The notes: generated by a model not told the origin, from the letters alone. A DNA stretch of 64,000 nt from Syntrophus sp963665935 (GCA_963665935.1 OY762510.1:930001-994000); one strand, 5' to 3'; positions 50,723 through 60,764 are shown, counted from the first letter of the stretch. Numbers and translations are program-made.

Positions 50723-53700
50723 ATGCAGATTTGGAACAGACAACTTTCCGACAAGACCCCTTTGTTTAAACCTCTCCTTTCCATTATTATTCTGGCCTTG
50801 CTCTCCATCGGAACCTTTCTTGCCGTCTCGGACCATTATGTCAACACCCTCTTCGAACGTGTCGAAAAACAATACCGTCAGAACCTCATCAATATTGTTT
50901 CCGTTGCCCGCCATTCGGTGGAGCCCGTACTGAAAAAAGTCCGTTCCGGCGAGATCAGCCGCGCGGAAGCGATTGAACGGATCCGGCCGATGATCCGCGC
51001 CATGACCTATGAGGATCGGGACGGAAAGAACTATGTCTTCATGACTTCCTATGACGGGACCACTCTGGTCAAGCCCTACGAACCGGATCAAGAGATGAAG
51101 AACCAGCTGAATCTCCTGGACATCAAAGGGGTCTACATTCTTCGAGAGTTGATCAAGGCGGCGAAGACAACCCCGGAAGGATCCTTTGTCCGGTATCACT
51201 ATCCTCATTTTTCCCGCACTACGGACATCGAGGAAAAACTCACCTATGTCGTCGGCCTACCGGAAATCGAATGTTATATCGGCACCGGGATGTATATGAA
51301 ACGGATCATACAGGAACAACGGGAAACCCTGGCCAAGGCGAAATACGCGGCCATCCTGATGCTTTTCGTATTGTTCATCCCGATCTCCGCTTCGATTTTC
51401 GTCATTCTTCACAGGAACAAACAACTGCAGGCCGAGGTCATGACCCGCAAGAAGGCAGAGGAAGACCTCAAAAGGGGAGAAGAAAAATACCGGTCCATCT
51501 TTGAAAATGCCATCGAGGGGATATTCCAGACCACACCGGATGGCCATTTAATCAGCGTAAACCCCGCCCTTGCCCGCATCTTCGGATATGAGTCTCCTCA
51601 GGCGATGCTCGACAGCGGCATTAAAACCGACCAGCTTTATGCAGACCCCGAGGAAAGAGAACAAGTGCTCCGCATGATCAACGAAGAAGGATTCGTCAAG
51701 GATCATCTGCTCAAGATGAAGCGCAGGGACGGGGCTATCCTGTGGTTCTCGCTGAGTACCCGGGTTGTCCGCAACAACGAGGGAGACATCCTCTATTATG
51801 AAGGGACGATGGAAGATGTAACCCAGCGAAAGAGCACGGAAGAGGAACTCCGGGAAAAGGAACAGAGGCTGAGCGCGATTGCCGGGAATCTTCCGGGCGG
51901 GGTCTATCAGTTCTGCGCCAGAGACAACGGGGAGTGGGAACCGACCTACGTCAGCGAGCGCTTGAGGGAAATCTTCGGATTGTCCTTCGAAATGTCAAAA
52001 GAATTTACCATCTTCCTTAGCCATGTGCATGAGGAAGACCGGGAGAGGTTCATGGCCTCAATCAGAAAGGCTGTGGAGACCTGTTCACCCTGGGATTTTG
52101 AAGGGCGATTTTTAAGGCCCTCGGGCGAGACGATCTGGTTCCACGGCCTTTCCACGCCTTCACGCCATGAAGATTGCGTGATTTTCGACGGAATACTGCT
52201 GGATGTCACGGAGCACAAGGGACAGGAAGAGAAGTCGAGGCTCTCCGAAGAAAAATTCTCCAAGGTTTTTTTGACAACGCCGGACTGCATCGCCATCTCC
52301 CGGCTGGCAGACGGTCGGCTCATGGAGCTCAACCTGGGATTCGAGGAGATTACGGGATGGAAGCGAAGCGAGGCCGTGGGACAAACCGCCTTTGATATCG
52401 ATTTCTGGGTTGAAACATCGGCGCGCGAACTCATGGAGGAAGACCTGAAGGCAGGAAGGGAGATCCTCAACCGTGAATTTCTCTTCCGGCGAAAGGATGG
52501 TTCGGTGCGCAACGGCGTCTATTCCGCCCGCTCCATCCAGATTGCCGGCGAAGCATGCCTCATCTTCGTCATGCAGGACATCACCGAACACAAGCAGACC
52601 GAGGATGCGCTGCAAAAAACCGCTTCAGAGCTGCGTTTGCTTTTCAAGAACATGCTCAACGGCTTCATCATCTGGGAATCCGTGTTTGATGAAGAGGGAA
52701 GATATGTCAGTTTCCGCTTCGGCTTTTTTAACGACGCCTTTACCCGTATCCTCGCCTTGGACAGAGAACAAGTGACCGGCAAGGATGTTTTTGAAGTCTG
52801 GCCCGGCACCGAACCAAGCTGGATCGAGGCTTACGGAAAGGTGGCTGTTTCCGGCAACCCTTATACCTTTGACATGTATCATGCGCCAACTCAGAGATGG
52901 TATCACTGCAATGCCTACCGCCCTACGGACTCACCGGCGCAAATCTGTGTCATCTTCGAGGACATCACTGAGCGCAAGCAGGCGGAAGAGGCCATTCGAC
53001 AGAGCGAGGAGCAATTCCGGAGCCTTTTCGAGGCCTATCCGGGCGGCGTCACCCTGTTGAAAGAACGCAGATTCCAGAAAGTAAATTCCATGCTCTGCAG
53101 AATGGTCGGGTATTCAGCCGATGAGCTGCTGGGCCGGACCACACGGATGCTCTATGCAGATGAGGATGAATATGAAAGCATCAGCGGGAAGATGAACGAC
53201 AGGATGGTACAGGATGGCCTGGGAATGATGGAGACGCGTCTTCGGCATAAGAACGGTCGTTTGCTCGACATCTACTTGAGTGGAAGCTATCTCGATCCAC
53301 AGAATCCATTCGCCGGAATGGTCGTCGCCATTCTTGACATCACCGACAGGAAACGCTTTGAAAGAGCAAGCCGTCAACTGGAGCAGCAGTTGAACCAGGC
53401 CCAGAAGCTGGATGCCATCGGCCAGCTTGCGGGTGGCATCGCCCATGACTTCAACAATATCCTCATGGGAATCCAGGGAAACGCCTCCATGTCGATGATG
53501 GAATACCAACCAGGACACCCCCAGTATCAGAGAATGAGCCGGATCGAAGAGTATGTCAAACGAGGGGCGAATCTGACACGGCAGCTGCTGGGATTTGCCA
53601 GGGAGGGGAAATATGAACTCAAGACCCTGTCCCTGAACGACCTCCTCCGGAAGAGCACCCGGTTTTTTATCGAAACCCACAAGGAGATCGAGGCCATCTT

Positions 53701-54541
53701 TTCGCTGCAGGAAGACCTTCATCCGGTGGAGACGGATGCGGGACAGCTGGAACAGGTCTTCCTGAATCTCTTTATCAACGCCGGACATGCCATGCCCAAG
53801 GGAGGACGCCTGTATATTCAAACGGCCAATTTGACCCTGCAGGAAACCGATGTGGCCGTCTTCCAGGTCAAACCAGGCGATTACGTCAAGATTTCCGTCT
53901 CCGATACGGGAACGGGCATGGACGCAAAAACCCTGGAAAAGATTTTCGAACCGTTTTTCACGACCAAATCGGAGCAAGGGGGAACCGGTCTCGGCCTTGC
54001 CTCGTCCTACGGGATCATCAGGAACCATGGCGGGATCATCAACGCCTACAGCGAACCGGGACATGGCGCCACATTCCACATCTATCTCCCTTCATCGGAA
54101 AAAAAGGTGGAAAAAGAGGAAACTCCTTTGCAGGACAAGGGACTTCTCCGAGGGACCGGCGGAGTCCTGCTGATCGACGATGAGCCCTTCATCCTGGAGC
54201 TGGGATCGGAACTCCTTACGATGCTGGGTTATACCGTTTATCAAGCAGAGAACAAAGAGGACGCGCTTTTTATCTATCGGGAAAATATGGACCGGATCGA
54301 CTTGATCATTTTGGATATGATCCTCCGGGGAACGAGCGGCTCCGAGGTTCTGAAGACGCTCAGGACCATCAATCCCGAGGTGAAGGTCATCCTCTCCAGC
54401 GGGTATGGCCTTCAGGGCGAGGTGCAGAGGGTCATGGAGATGGGATGTCTCGGCTTCATCCAGAAACCCTACAATTTTTCCGACTTTTCCAGGATCGTGC
54501 ACTCGGCGCTGAATCCCCCTGAACAGGCCGACGCGCCGTAA
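50723..54541 (+). CDS. Hybrid sensor histidine kinase with cache and multiple PAS domains
   Basis: A 1272-residue protein. TM1 is about residues 20-37, an sCache_2-type periplasmic sensor follows to ~200 (YVFMTSYDGTTLVKPYEP; IGTGMYM), TM2 is ~210-230. Then five PAS/PAC units follow (each ending in a D-I-T-x-K/R motif, for example DVTQRKS and DITDRKR) to ~890. HisKA has the phospho-acceptor His near 907 (GGIAHDFNN), HATPase_c has DTGTGM and GTGLGLA, and the C-terminal receiver has its Asp near 1198 (LIILDMIL). PAS redox or ligand sensors are likely. No partner regulator gene is adjacent. Confidence 0.92.
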   Translation: MQIWNRQLSDKTPLFKPLLSIIILALLSIGTFLAVSDHYVNTLFERVEKQYRQNLINIVSVARHSVEPVLKKVRSGEISRAEAIERIRPMIRAMTYEDRDGKNYVFMTSYDGTTLVKPYEPDQEMKNQLNLLDIKGVYILRELIKAAKTTPEGSFVRYHYPHFSRTTDIEEKLTYVVGLPEIECYIGTGMYMKRIIQEQRETLAKAKYAAILMLFVLFIPISASIFVILHRNKQLQAEVMTRKKAEEDLKRGEEKYRSIFENAIEGIFQTTPDGHLISVNPALARIFGYESPQAMLDSGIKTDQLYADPEEREQVLRMINEEGFVKDHLLKMKRRDGAILWFSLSTRVVRNNEGDILYYEGTMEDVTQRKSTEEELREKEQRLSAIAGNLPGGVYQFCARDNGEWEPTYVSERLREIFGLSFEMSKEFTIFLSHVHEEDRERFMASIRKAVETCSPWDFEGRFLRPSGETIWFHGLSTPSRHEDCVIFDGILLDVTEHKGQEEKSRLSEEKFSKVFLTTPDCIAISRLADGRLMELNLGFEEITGWKRSEAVGQTAFDIDFWVETSARELMEEDLKAGREILNREFLFRRKDGSVRNGVYSARSIQIAGEACLIFVMQDITEHKQTEDALQKTASELRLLFKNMLNGFIIWESVFDEEGRYVSFRFGFFNDAFTRILALDREQVTGKDVFEVWPGTEPSWIEAYGKVAVSGNPYTFDMYHAPTQRWYHCNAYRPTDSPAQICVIFEDITERKQAEEAIRQSEEQFRSLFEAYPGGVTLLKERRFQKVNSMLCRMVGYSADELLGRTTRMLYADEDEYESISGKMNDRMVQDGLGMMETRLRHKNGRLLDIYLSGSYLDPQNPFAGMVVAILDITDRKRFERASRQLEQQLNQAQKLDAIGQLAGGIAHDFNNILMGIQGNASMSMMEYQPGHPQYQRMSRIEEYVKRGANLTRQLLGFAREGKYELKTLSLNDLLRKSTRFFIETHKEIEAIFSLQEDLHPVETDAGQLEQVFLNLFINAGHAMPKGGRLYIQTANLTLQETDVAVFQVKPGDYVKISVSDTGTGMDAKTLEKIFEPFFTTKSEQGGTGLGLASSYGIIRNHGGIINAYSEPGHGATFHIYLPSSEKKVEKEETPLQDKGLLRGTGGVLLIDDEPFILELGSELLTMLGYTVYQAENKEDALFIYRENMDRIDLIILDMILRGTSGSEVLKTLRTINPEVKVILSSGYGLQGEVQRVMEMGCLGFIQKPYNFSDFSRIVHSALNPPEQADAP

Positions 54542-54562
54542 AGAACCATCCATCGAAACTGC

Positions 54563-54924
54563 TCAAAAAGCCAGGCGCGCCCGCAAGCCAAAGGCCCAAA
54601 GGTCCTTGTTGTTAAGCCAGCCATAGAGCCGGTAATTACCCCGACGCCCGCCGATCTTCGGCTTGAAATCCAGCTCTGCGATGGAAAAAACATCATCGAA
54701 CATGCTGTCGCCGTCCGCATCGGCAAATTCCACCCCGAACCCCAGGTCATCGCGGGGGGAGGACCAGATCATCGCCCCGATTCCGTTGTCATCGGGAAAT
54801 TCCACGGCCAGGTTGTTCACGAATCCGCCGGAGAGGAGGTGTCCAGGACATGATCATAGAGGGAAAAATCGCCAGTGGCGACATAGGAAAGACCACTGTC
54901 CTTTTGAATCTTCCAATGGCGTTC
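54563..54924 (-). pseudogene. C-terminal relic of a porin-like outer-membrane protein, frameshifted
   Basis: One minus-strand frame from 54848 to 54563 reads LSGGFVNNLAVEFPDD and on through FGVEFADADGD, FSIAELDFKPK and GNYRLYGWLNNKD, ending LRARLAF, the terminal Phe typical of beta-barrels. The pattern resembles the end of carbohydrate-selective porins. An earlier piece (GLSYVATGDFSLYDHVLDT) lies in another frame, so at least one frameshift exists. The N-terminal ~300 residues are absent and the fragment abuts a metE relic. Confidence 0.65.
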
Positions 54925-55050
54925 TTAAAGGAAGTTACAAACTGAGGTTAACTCTTGGTGGGATAAGGCCCCTGCCCAGTAATCCTCCAGGGCCTTTTTA
55001 AGTTCACGGCGGGCTCCGATGCGCGGGAACCCAAAAACATGCGTCTTCAT
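54925..55050 (-). pseudogene. metE N-terminal relic with intact ribosome-binding site
   Basis: From ATG 55050, with AAAGGAG eight bases upstream, the frame reads MKTHVFGFPRIGARRELKKA, then LEDYWAGALSHQEL, and stops after 41 codons. This is the N-terminus of cobalamin-independent methionine synthase MetE (about 750 residues). The coding sequence ends where the porin relic begins, so a deletion has removed nearly all of metE and the start of the porin gene. Confidence 0.8.
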
Positions 55051-55209
55051 TGTGCTACTCCTTTCAGCAATTTTATTGTTGAAGGAGCAACGACCCGTCT
55101 CTAAAAATATGCCGTACGAACAGCACCTATCCTGAGAGGAAAAAACCTTTGCAGGATAAACGCCTTATCGCATTACTGCCTATTCGCGAGACAGCCGTGC
55201 CCCGTGCGA

Positions 55210-55461
55210 TCATGTCGTCTCCTGGCTTCTGACCCTCAGGCTTTCAGGATCAATTTCAACAATGCCTTTGCCGCGTTTGAAGTCTTTAACCACGCGTTCC
55301 AAGAGTTTGATCTGCATTTCGAATTCTTTCTGTTCGAGCTTGATATACTCTATTTCAGGACCATAACCATCCTGGTCTTTTTGATTAAGTCGTTTCATCC
55401 GATCGTTGCTCTGTTCGATCATGGTCAGAATCAAATCGATGATTTTCTCTTCTTTGTGCAT
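55210..55461 (-). CDS. Small hypothetical coiled-coil protein
   Basis: An 83-residue, highly charged protein, predicted helical and coiled-coil (DLILTMIEQSNDRMKRLNQK; LEQKEFEMQIKLLERVVKDF). It has an acceptable ribosome-binding site (AGGTG) before its ATG. No signal, membrane segment or metal motif. I recognise no family. It lies 83 bases from the gene starting at 56105 on the same strand and may be co-transcribed. Confidence 0.55.
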   Translation of the reverse strand: MHKEEKIIDLILTMIEQSNDRMKRLNQKDQDGYGPEIEYIKLEQKEFEMQIKLLERVVKDFKRGKGIVEIDPESLRVRSQETT

Positions 55462-55544
55462 GATTACACCTGTCGCCTTCGCTCAGATTATCCGGATAGA
55501 CATGGCCGAAACCGATGCCCCGTTTTTAAAGCCTGGGGTTGGAA

Positions 55545-56105
55545 TTAGACGAGGAAGGACCTCTCGAACAGTTCCCGAATGGCTTTTATGCCGTTTTCTT
55601 CCAGAAAGCGCGTTCCCGTACCGGCAAAATGGACGTGGGTAATGACCGGTTCATCCCCTTTTTTCAGCTCAACCCAATCGTTGTGATTCCATCTGAACCA
55701 GGCATCGCGCTTCTGATCGAACACATGCAGGGGTTTGTTGCAGAGTTTGCTGAACTCAGCGCCCCATCCCGTGCCGCCCTTGACGGTTTTATCCTCCAGG
55801 ATTTCTCCGATGACATACACTTCCTGTCCATTGTTGATCTGATACCAGATGCTCTGCAGGACTTTGCGGAATGTCGGGTTATCCGTGTAACGGCGATTCA
55901 TCAACTTCGACACATACTCCAGGCTCACATCGCCATTTCTCAGTTCCTCGTGGTTCAGAACGCGCAGGCCGCGTTGTCGGATTCTGTTGTGTCCTTCAAA
56001 GGTAAAATTCACTTCGTCAATGCCGAAACGCTCAGCATTTGCACCAAACTCGGCTTCAGCGCCATTTGCGCCTCCGCTGAAAAGAACCATATCTCCTGTT
56101 TTCAT
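55545..56105 (-). CDS. Hypothetical protein, possibly Rossmann-like (SLOG-type)
   Basis: A 186-residue soluble protein. The N-terminus MVLFSGGANGAEAEFGANAE and the later KGGTGWGAEFSKL are glycine-rich loops like those of SLOG/LOG nucleotide-binding proteins; a middle part VLNHEELRNGDVSLEYVSKL and an end THVHFAGTGTRFLEENG follow. GGAAG precedes the ATG. Family assignment is tentative. No adjacent defence or cytokinin-like genes support a specific role. Confidence 0.5.
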   Translation of the reverse strand: MKTGDMVLFSGGANGAEAEFGANAERFGIDEVNFTFEGHNRIRQRGLRVLNHEELRNGDVSLEYVSKLMNRRYTDNPTFRKVLQSIWYQINNGQEVYVIGEILEDKTVKGGTGWGAEFSKLCNKPLHVFDQKRDAWFRWNHNDWVELKKGDEPVITHVHFAGTGTRFLEENGIKAIRELFERSFLV

Positions 56106-56233
56106 TTTTCTTCCTTTCTTGAGACTCCAGTGTTTTTAAATATTGTGTAGGGATGCTCACAAATCGATACCATCCCATCGATTCCGCTTCCTTCAGGCGC
56201 TACCACCGTCTTTTGCACCGTCCCGGTCCAGTC

Positions 56234-57871
56234 CTACAGCACGAGTGCCTGTTGACAGAGGCTATACTCCTCTCTTGTCATGGCCACAGCCTCATCCTCC
56301 AGGTACTCTTCGAATCCCATCATCCGGTCTATGACCCCAAAAGGGGTGATCTCAATGATCCGGTCCGCCACTGTGGAAACAAACTCACGATCGCGTGAGG
56401 AAAAGAGAAGAACCTCCGGGAAAGCGATCAGGCCGTTGTTCAGGGCAATGATGGATTCCAGGTCCAGGTGGTTGGTCGGTTCGTCGAGAATAAGTGCATT
56501 GGCCCCGGAGAGCATGGTCTTGGCAAGCATGCAGCGGACACGCTCGCCGCCGGACAGGACTGAGATCTTCTTCATCGCTTCTTCCCCGGAGAAAAGCATC
56601 TTTCCGAGAAATCCCCGGGCAAAGCTCTCCCGCTCGGCTTCGGGGGAGAATTGGGCAAGCCATTCAAGCAGATTCAGATCTTTGTCGAAGTAGCTGCTGT
56701 TGTCTTTGGGAAAGTAAGCGGGGCTGATGGTTACCCCCCAGCGGAAGCTGCCGCTGTCCGGTTCCATTTCCCCTGCCAGGATCTGAAGCAGAGTGGTCTT
56801 GGCCAGGCTGTCTCCCCCGACAAAGGCGATTTTGTCCCGCTTGTTTACCGTAAGAGAGATGTTGTTCAGCGCGGGGACCCCGTTGATCTCCTTTGAAAGT
56901 TCCTTGATCTCTAAAATAATATCGCCGCAGGGACGTTCGGGTTTAAAGACGATGTACGGGTATTTTCGCGATGAGATCGGCATATCTTCGACGGTCAGTT
57001 TCTCCAGGAGCTTTTTCCGCGAGGTGGCCTGTTTTGCCTTGGACGCATTGGAGCTGAAACGCTGGATGAATTCTTTCAACTCGGCAGCCTTGGCAGTGAC
57101 CTTTTTGTTTTCGTTCTGCTTCTGTTTCAAGTGCAGCTGACTCGCTTGATACCAGAAATCGTAATTCCCCACGTAGATCTGGATTTTCCCGAAGTCGATA
57201 TCCGCCACGTGCGTACAGACCTGGTTGAGAAAATGCCGGTCGTGGGAAACGATAATGACGGTGTTTTCGAAGCGGGAGAGGAAATCCTCCAACCAGGCGA
57301 TGGACTTGAGGTCAAGCTGATTGGTCGGTTCATCCAGGAGGAGGATGTCCGGGTTGCCGAAGAGGGCCTTGGCCAGGAGCACGCGGACCTTATCGTTTCC
57401 GTCAAGCTCCTTCATCTTCTTCTGGCGCAGTTCCTCGGGGATACTGAGGCCGCTTAAGAGGGTCGCTGCCTCGGACTCGGCCTCATAACCGTTCAGCTCG
57501 CCGAATTCGGATTCCAGGGCCGCACAGCGGGTGCCGTCCTCCTCGTTGAAGGTCGTCTTGGCGTAGAGGGCTTCCCGTTCGGCCATTAATTCGTAAAGGC
57601 GCTCGTGCCCCCGGATGACGGTGTTGGCGACCGTTTCTTCTTCAAAGGCATATTGGTCCTGACTCAGGACGGCGATCCGTTTTCCGGGACCGACAGAAAC
57701 AGTTCCCTGATCCGCTTCAATCTCCCCCGCGAGGATTTTCAGGAAGGTGGACTTGCCTGCGCCGTTGGCGCCGATTAATCCATAGCAATTTCCCGGGGTG
57801 AATTTGATATTGACGTCTTTAAAGATAACCCTCTTGCCGTAAGAGAGGGCAATGTTCGATGCATTTATCAT
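56234..57871 (-). CDS. ABC-F family ATPase (YbiT-like)
   Basis: A 545-residue soluble protein with two ABC domains and no membrane part. NBD1 has GANGAGKST and LLLDEPTNQLDL; its signature is LDGNDKVRV, not LSGGQ. NBD2 has GGDSLAKTT (degenerate Walker A), LSGGERVRC and LILDEPTNHLDLES. The linker ~240-315 is rich in charged residues, as expected for the ribosome-P-site tRNA interaction motif. ABC-F proteins regulate or rescue translation. The altered Walker A of NBD2 (Lys kept) is worth noting. No terminator is visible at its 3' end. Confidence 0.9.
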   Translation of the reverse strand: MINASNIALSYGKRVIFKDVNIKFTPGNCYGLIGANGAGKSTFLKILAGEIEADQGTVSVGPGKRIAVLSQDQYAFEEETVANTVIRGHERLYELMAEREALYAKTTFNEEDGTRCAALESEFGELNGYEAESEAATLLSGLSIPEELRQKKMKELDGNDKVRVLLAKALFGNPDILLLDEPTNQLDLKSIAWLEDFLSRFENTVIIVSHDRHFLNQVCTHVADIDFGKIQIYVGNYDFWYQASQLHLKQKQNENKKVTAKAAELKEFIQRFSSNASKAKQATSRKKLLEKLTVEDMPISSRKYPYIVFKPERPCGDIILEIKELSKEINGVPALNNISLTVNKRDKIAFVGGDSLAKTTLLQILAGEMEPDSGSFRWGVTISPAYFPKDNSSYFDKDLNLLEWLAQFSPEAERESFARGFLGKMLFSGEEAMKKISVLSGGERVRCMLAKTMLSGANALILDEPTNHLDLESIIALNNGLIAFPEVLLFSSRDREFVSTVADRIIEITPFGVIDRMMGFEEYLEDEAVAMTREEYSLCQQALVL

Positions 57872-57970
57872 GTTTTGATCCTTGTCGTATCTGTGTTGTT
57901 CGTTTTTGTTTCTGCATCTTGCCTGAGAGAACGGACGAAGAGGAATTTCCAGCTATTCGGTGGAGGCAAT

Positions 57971-58003
57971 AAAAAAAGCCCCCCTGCGAGGGGAGGCTTT
58001 TAA
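57971..58003 (-). terminator. Terminator of the cold-shock gene
   Basis: On the minus strand AAAAGCCTCCCC, a short loop and GGGGGGCTTTTTTT form a GC-rich hairpin followed by a T run. It lies 20-50 bases beyond the cold-shock protein stop at 58025. Confidence 0.85.
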
Positions 58004-58024
58004 ACGCAAAATGTATCTCAGGTC

Positions 58025-58225
58025 TTACAGCTTGCGAACATTCTCCGCAGCGGGACCTTTGGCGCCGGCAACTACATCAAAACTCACCCGATCACCCTCG
58101 GCAAGAGATTTAAAGCCCTCCCCTTGAATCGCGGAATGATGCACAAAAACATCCTTGCCGCCGTCTTGTTCAATAAAACCGAATCCCTTTGAATCGTTAA
58201 ACCATTTTACTGTTCCTTCTGACAT
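58025..58225 (-). CDS. Cold-shock protein (CspA family)
   Basis: A 66-residue OB-fold protein with RNP1 (KGFGFIEQ) and RNP2 (VFVHHSAIQ) nucleic-acid motifs and an N-terminal MSEGTVKWFNDSKGFG, identical in style to CspA/CspC. It acts as an RNA chaperone. A terminator follows closely. The long leader (58226-58310) may hold cold-responsive structure, but I cannot show one. AAAGGAGC precedes the ATG. Confidence 0.96.
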   Translation of the reverse strand: MSEGTVKWFNDSKGFGFIEQDGGKDVFVHHSAIQGEGFKSLAEGDRVSFDVVAGAKGPAAENVRKL

Positions 58226-58313
58226 CTTTTACTGCTCCTTTGGGGTTCCTTCAAGGAATCCTCTATAAAATTGTCGAACTATTCGACTTGCAGTCTGTTT
58301 TGTAAAAAACAAA

Positions 58314-58348
58314 AAACCGCACATCCCTTGGACTGGCTTGTGCGGTTT
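58314..58348 (-). terminator. Hairpin with T tract downstream of uppP
   Basis: AAACCGCACA (58314-58323) pairs with TGTGCGGTTT (58339-58348). On the minus strand the hairpin is followed by TTTTTTGTTTTTT, so it would terminate the uppP transcript before the cold-shock gene. The remaining 58349-58571 is AT-mixed and shows no gene. Confidence 0.75.
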
Positions 58349-58571
58349 ACTTTTTCGTAATTTGTTCACTACAATTCTGTACTGCACTTATCGGGCGCTA
58401 CCCTAGAGGATTCTTTCCGGAAATGCAAGCTTTATTATTCATGTATTTTTATTCCGGGAAGTGTCCCTGGTTTTGCCCTGGTTTTGCCACAGCAAGCTTA
58501 TCGATCTTTCCTGAAGATTTCAGTCCTGCGGAGATGAAGGCCGAGGAATTCCCCGATTCTCAGGAAAGCCC

Positions 58572-59615
58572 TCATCGCCACTGCCAGAAATACACCAGCA
58601 GCACCCCTGCCAGCAGGATGCGATAGACGCCGAAGGGAATGAGACCGTGGTGCGTCAGCCACTTGACCAACGCCTTGACGGAAATAACGGCGGTCAGCCA
58701 GCTCACGGCCAGGCCCACCAGCAGGGTCAGCATGCCGGCGGAATCTCCCAGAACATCCCAGTGTTTGTAGCCGGAATACAGCGTTGCCGCACCCAGGGTC
58801 GGAAGGGCCAGGAGAAAGCTGAATTCCGCAGCGGCAATCATGTCCAGGCCAATGATGAGACCGGCGATCATGGTCATCATACTCCGGCTGGTACCCGGCC
58901 ACATCGACACCACCTGCATCATTCCGATGAACAGGGCCTGCCGGTACAGCATCGAATGGATATCGGTCATGCGGGACCGGTTGCGATCCCGAATCCAGAA
59001 TAAATACTCCACGGCGATCATCAAGACCCCGCCTCCCACCAGGGCGTACACCACGGGCAGCGGTCCGAAGAGATACGTTTCAATGGGTTCATGAAAGAGT
59101 TTCCCAAAGACAGCCGCAGGAAGAAAGGCGATCAGTAAGAGTCCCAGAAGCTTGAGTCCCTGCTGCTCGGATTCCTCCAGAGACGTGACAGGCTGGCGGG
59201 ACGCCACGGCCTTCGCCGCCCCGCTCAGTCCCGCAAACATCTGCCCCACGCGTTTGCGGTACAGCCCCAGGACAGCCAGAATCGCCCCGAGTTGGATGAC
59301 AATGTCGAAGGAGTCCAGGGCTTCGTTTTTTGTCATGAGAGCGCCCAGAGGGCCGCGCATTTCACTGAACTGCGTCATGCCGAGGGCGTGATTGGCGAGG
59401 ATCAGGTGACCTGTCGACGAGATGGGAAGATATTCCGTGATGCCCTCGACAACGCCCAGGATCGTGGCCTCGCCCACAGGAATCTTTCGCTCGGGAACAG
59501 CCGGAAATTCAGGTGTCGTAGTCGCCGACTGGGCAGAAGCGCCCGTAAGAGAAATCACGGCTAAAATAACAAGAAGTCCGATTTTTATGGGGAGTTTCAT
59601 AATTTTATGTTCCAT
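58572..59615 (-). CDS. uppP: Undecaprenyl-diphosphatase
   Basis: A membrane enzyme of the BacA/UppP family. The two catalytic motifs are EGITEYLPISSTGHLIL and MWPGTSRSMMTMIAGL. It dephosphorylates C55-PP for cell-wall lipid recycling. The N-terminus has a signal-like helix plus about 25 extra residues (TTTPEFPAVPERK) before the first conserved helix, so it is longer than the 270-residue family norm. The start at 59615 is used; 59600 is an alternative. A terminator lies downstream. Confidence 0.93.
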   Translation of the reverse strand: MEHKIMKLPIKIGLLVILAVISLTGASAQSATTTPEFPAVPERKIPVGEATILGVVEGITEYLPISSTGHLILANHALGMTQFSEMRGPLGALMTKNEALDSFDIVIQLGAILAVLGLYRKRVGQMFAGLSGAAKAVASRQPVTSLEESEQQGLKLLGLLLIAFLPAAVFGKLFHEPIETYLFGPLPVVYALVGGGVLMIAVEYLFWIRDRNRSRMTDIHSMLYRQALFIGMMQVVSMWPGTSRSMMTMIAGLIIGLDMIAAAEFSFLLALPTLGAATLYSGYKHWDVLGDSAGMLTLLVGLAVSWLTAVISVKALVKWLTHHGLIPFGVYRILLAGVLLVYFWQWR

Positions 59616-59645
59616 TGAATTCAATTCCGTTCTTTTTGAAAAAAT

Positions 59646-60551
59646 TTACAGCCGAATGAGATCGTGGTGTTCCTCATCCGGATCATGAGGGTTGATGTGA
59701 ATCATCACATCCCCCACGTTGGGAAACTTCTCGAACAGGCGTTTCTTGATGCCCACCGTTACCTCATGGGATTGTTTCACCGTCATTTGCGGATCCATTT
59801 CCAGCTTGAGGCTGACAATCAGGAACTGACCGGAACGGCGGCAGCGAACCTCGTGGACACATTCAACTTGCTGTACTTTGCCTACAATGGCCTTGATTTC
59901 ACCGAGAATTTCCTGAGGAGGCTGGCCATCCATCAGGTCGTGGGCTGCATTATGGAACGTCTCCCAACCGATATAAAAAATGAAGAAGGCCGTAAGGCCC
60001 GCCGCCAGCGGGTCCATGAATGACAGCCCCCAGTAGGCCCCTCCCACGCCGATCAGCGTGGCTATGGAGGATAGGGCATCCTTGCGGTGATCTTTTGCAA
60101 TGGAATCCACCGCCGGACTTTCCAGCCTTTGGGCTACGCGTCGGGTGTAGCGGAACAAAGTCTCCTTGGCAATAATCGTTATCAAGGCCGCCAGAACAGC
60201 GATCCAATGCGGTTTTAAATAGGTCCCTGTCAGAATGGTTCGGCCCGCATTGAAGAGAATCACACCGCCCGTGGCAAAAATGACAAGTGCAACCAGAATC
60301 GCGGAGAGGCTTTCCGCCTTTCCGTGTCCATAGGGATGATCTTCGTCAAAGGGCTTACGGCCGATCCTGAGCGCAATCAGGGTGAAGAGCATGGCCACAA
60401 AATCACAAGCGCTTTCCATCCCGTCCGCAAGAACGGCTTCCGAATTGCCGAAATAACCGGCAAGCAGTTTCATAACCATCAGGACCGCATTGATCAGGAA
60501 CCCGATGTTGATGATGCGGTCCGCCATGCCAAATCTTTCGTCTCTATCCAT
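59646..60551 (-). CDS. CDF-family cation efflux transporter (FieF-like)
   Basis: A 301-residue protein: six helices, the metal-site motif DGMESACDFVAM in helix 2, HPYGHGKAES, a second metal motif ending DHRKDALSS in helix 5, and a C-terminal cytoplasmic domain with HEVTVGIKKRL. It exports Zn(II), Fe(II) or similar ions by proton exchange. It starts 31 bases from uppP (in the minus sense, before it), so the two may be co-transcribed. A second CDF gene, fused to NifX, is at 17845. Confidence 0.92.
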   Translation of the reverse strand: MDRDERFGMADRIINIGFLINAVLMVMKLLAGYFGNSEAVLADGMESACDFVAMLFTLIALRIGRKPFDEDHPYGHGKAESLSAILVALVIFATGGVILFNAGRTILTGTYLKPHWIAVLAALITIIAKETLFRYTRRVAQRLESPAVDSIAKDHRKDALSSIATLIGVGGAYWGLSFMDPLAAGLTAFFIFYIGWETFHNAAHDLMDGQPPQEILGEIKAIVGKVQQVECVHEVRCRRSGQFLIVSLKLEMDPQMTVKQSHEVTVGIKKRLFEKFPNVGDVMIHINPHDPDEEHHDLIRL

Positions 60552-60764
60552 GAACTTCCTCGAAGATCGACTTTCATTAACTTTTCGGCTAATGTTTCAA
60601 TCGTTCTATCTTTATCTTAGACGAGAATTTATGTCTTGTCGCATCTTCTTCAGTTTGCAGAATATCCGACGGCCAGGAATTGTATAATTCGGAATAGATG
60701 AACATATTCCAGAAAATTTATAAACTTGGAGCATTCTGCGAGCTGAAGCGACGAATGTTTGTGT

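Noticed and set aside
55051..55209. Possible SAM or cobalamin riboswitch upstream of the metE relic
   Set aside because: No conserved riboswitch core could be recognised; only short inverted repeats are present.
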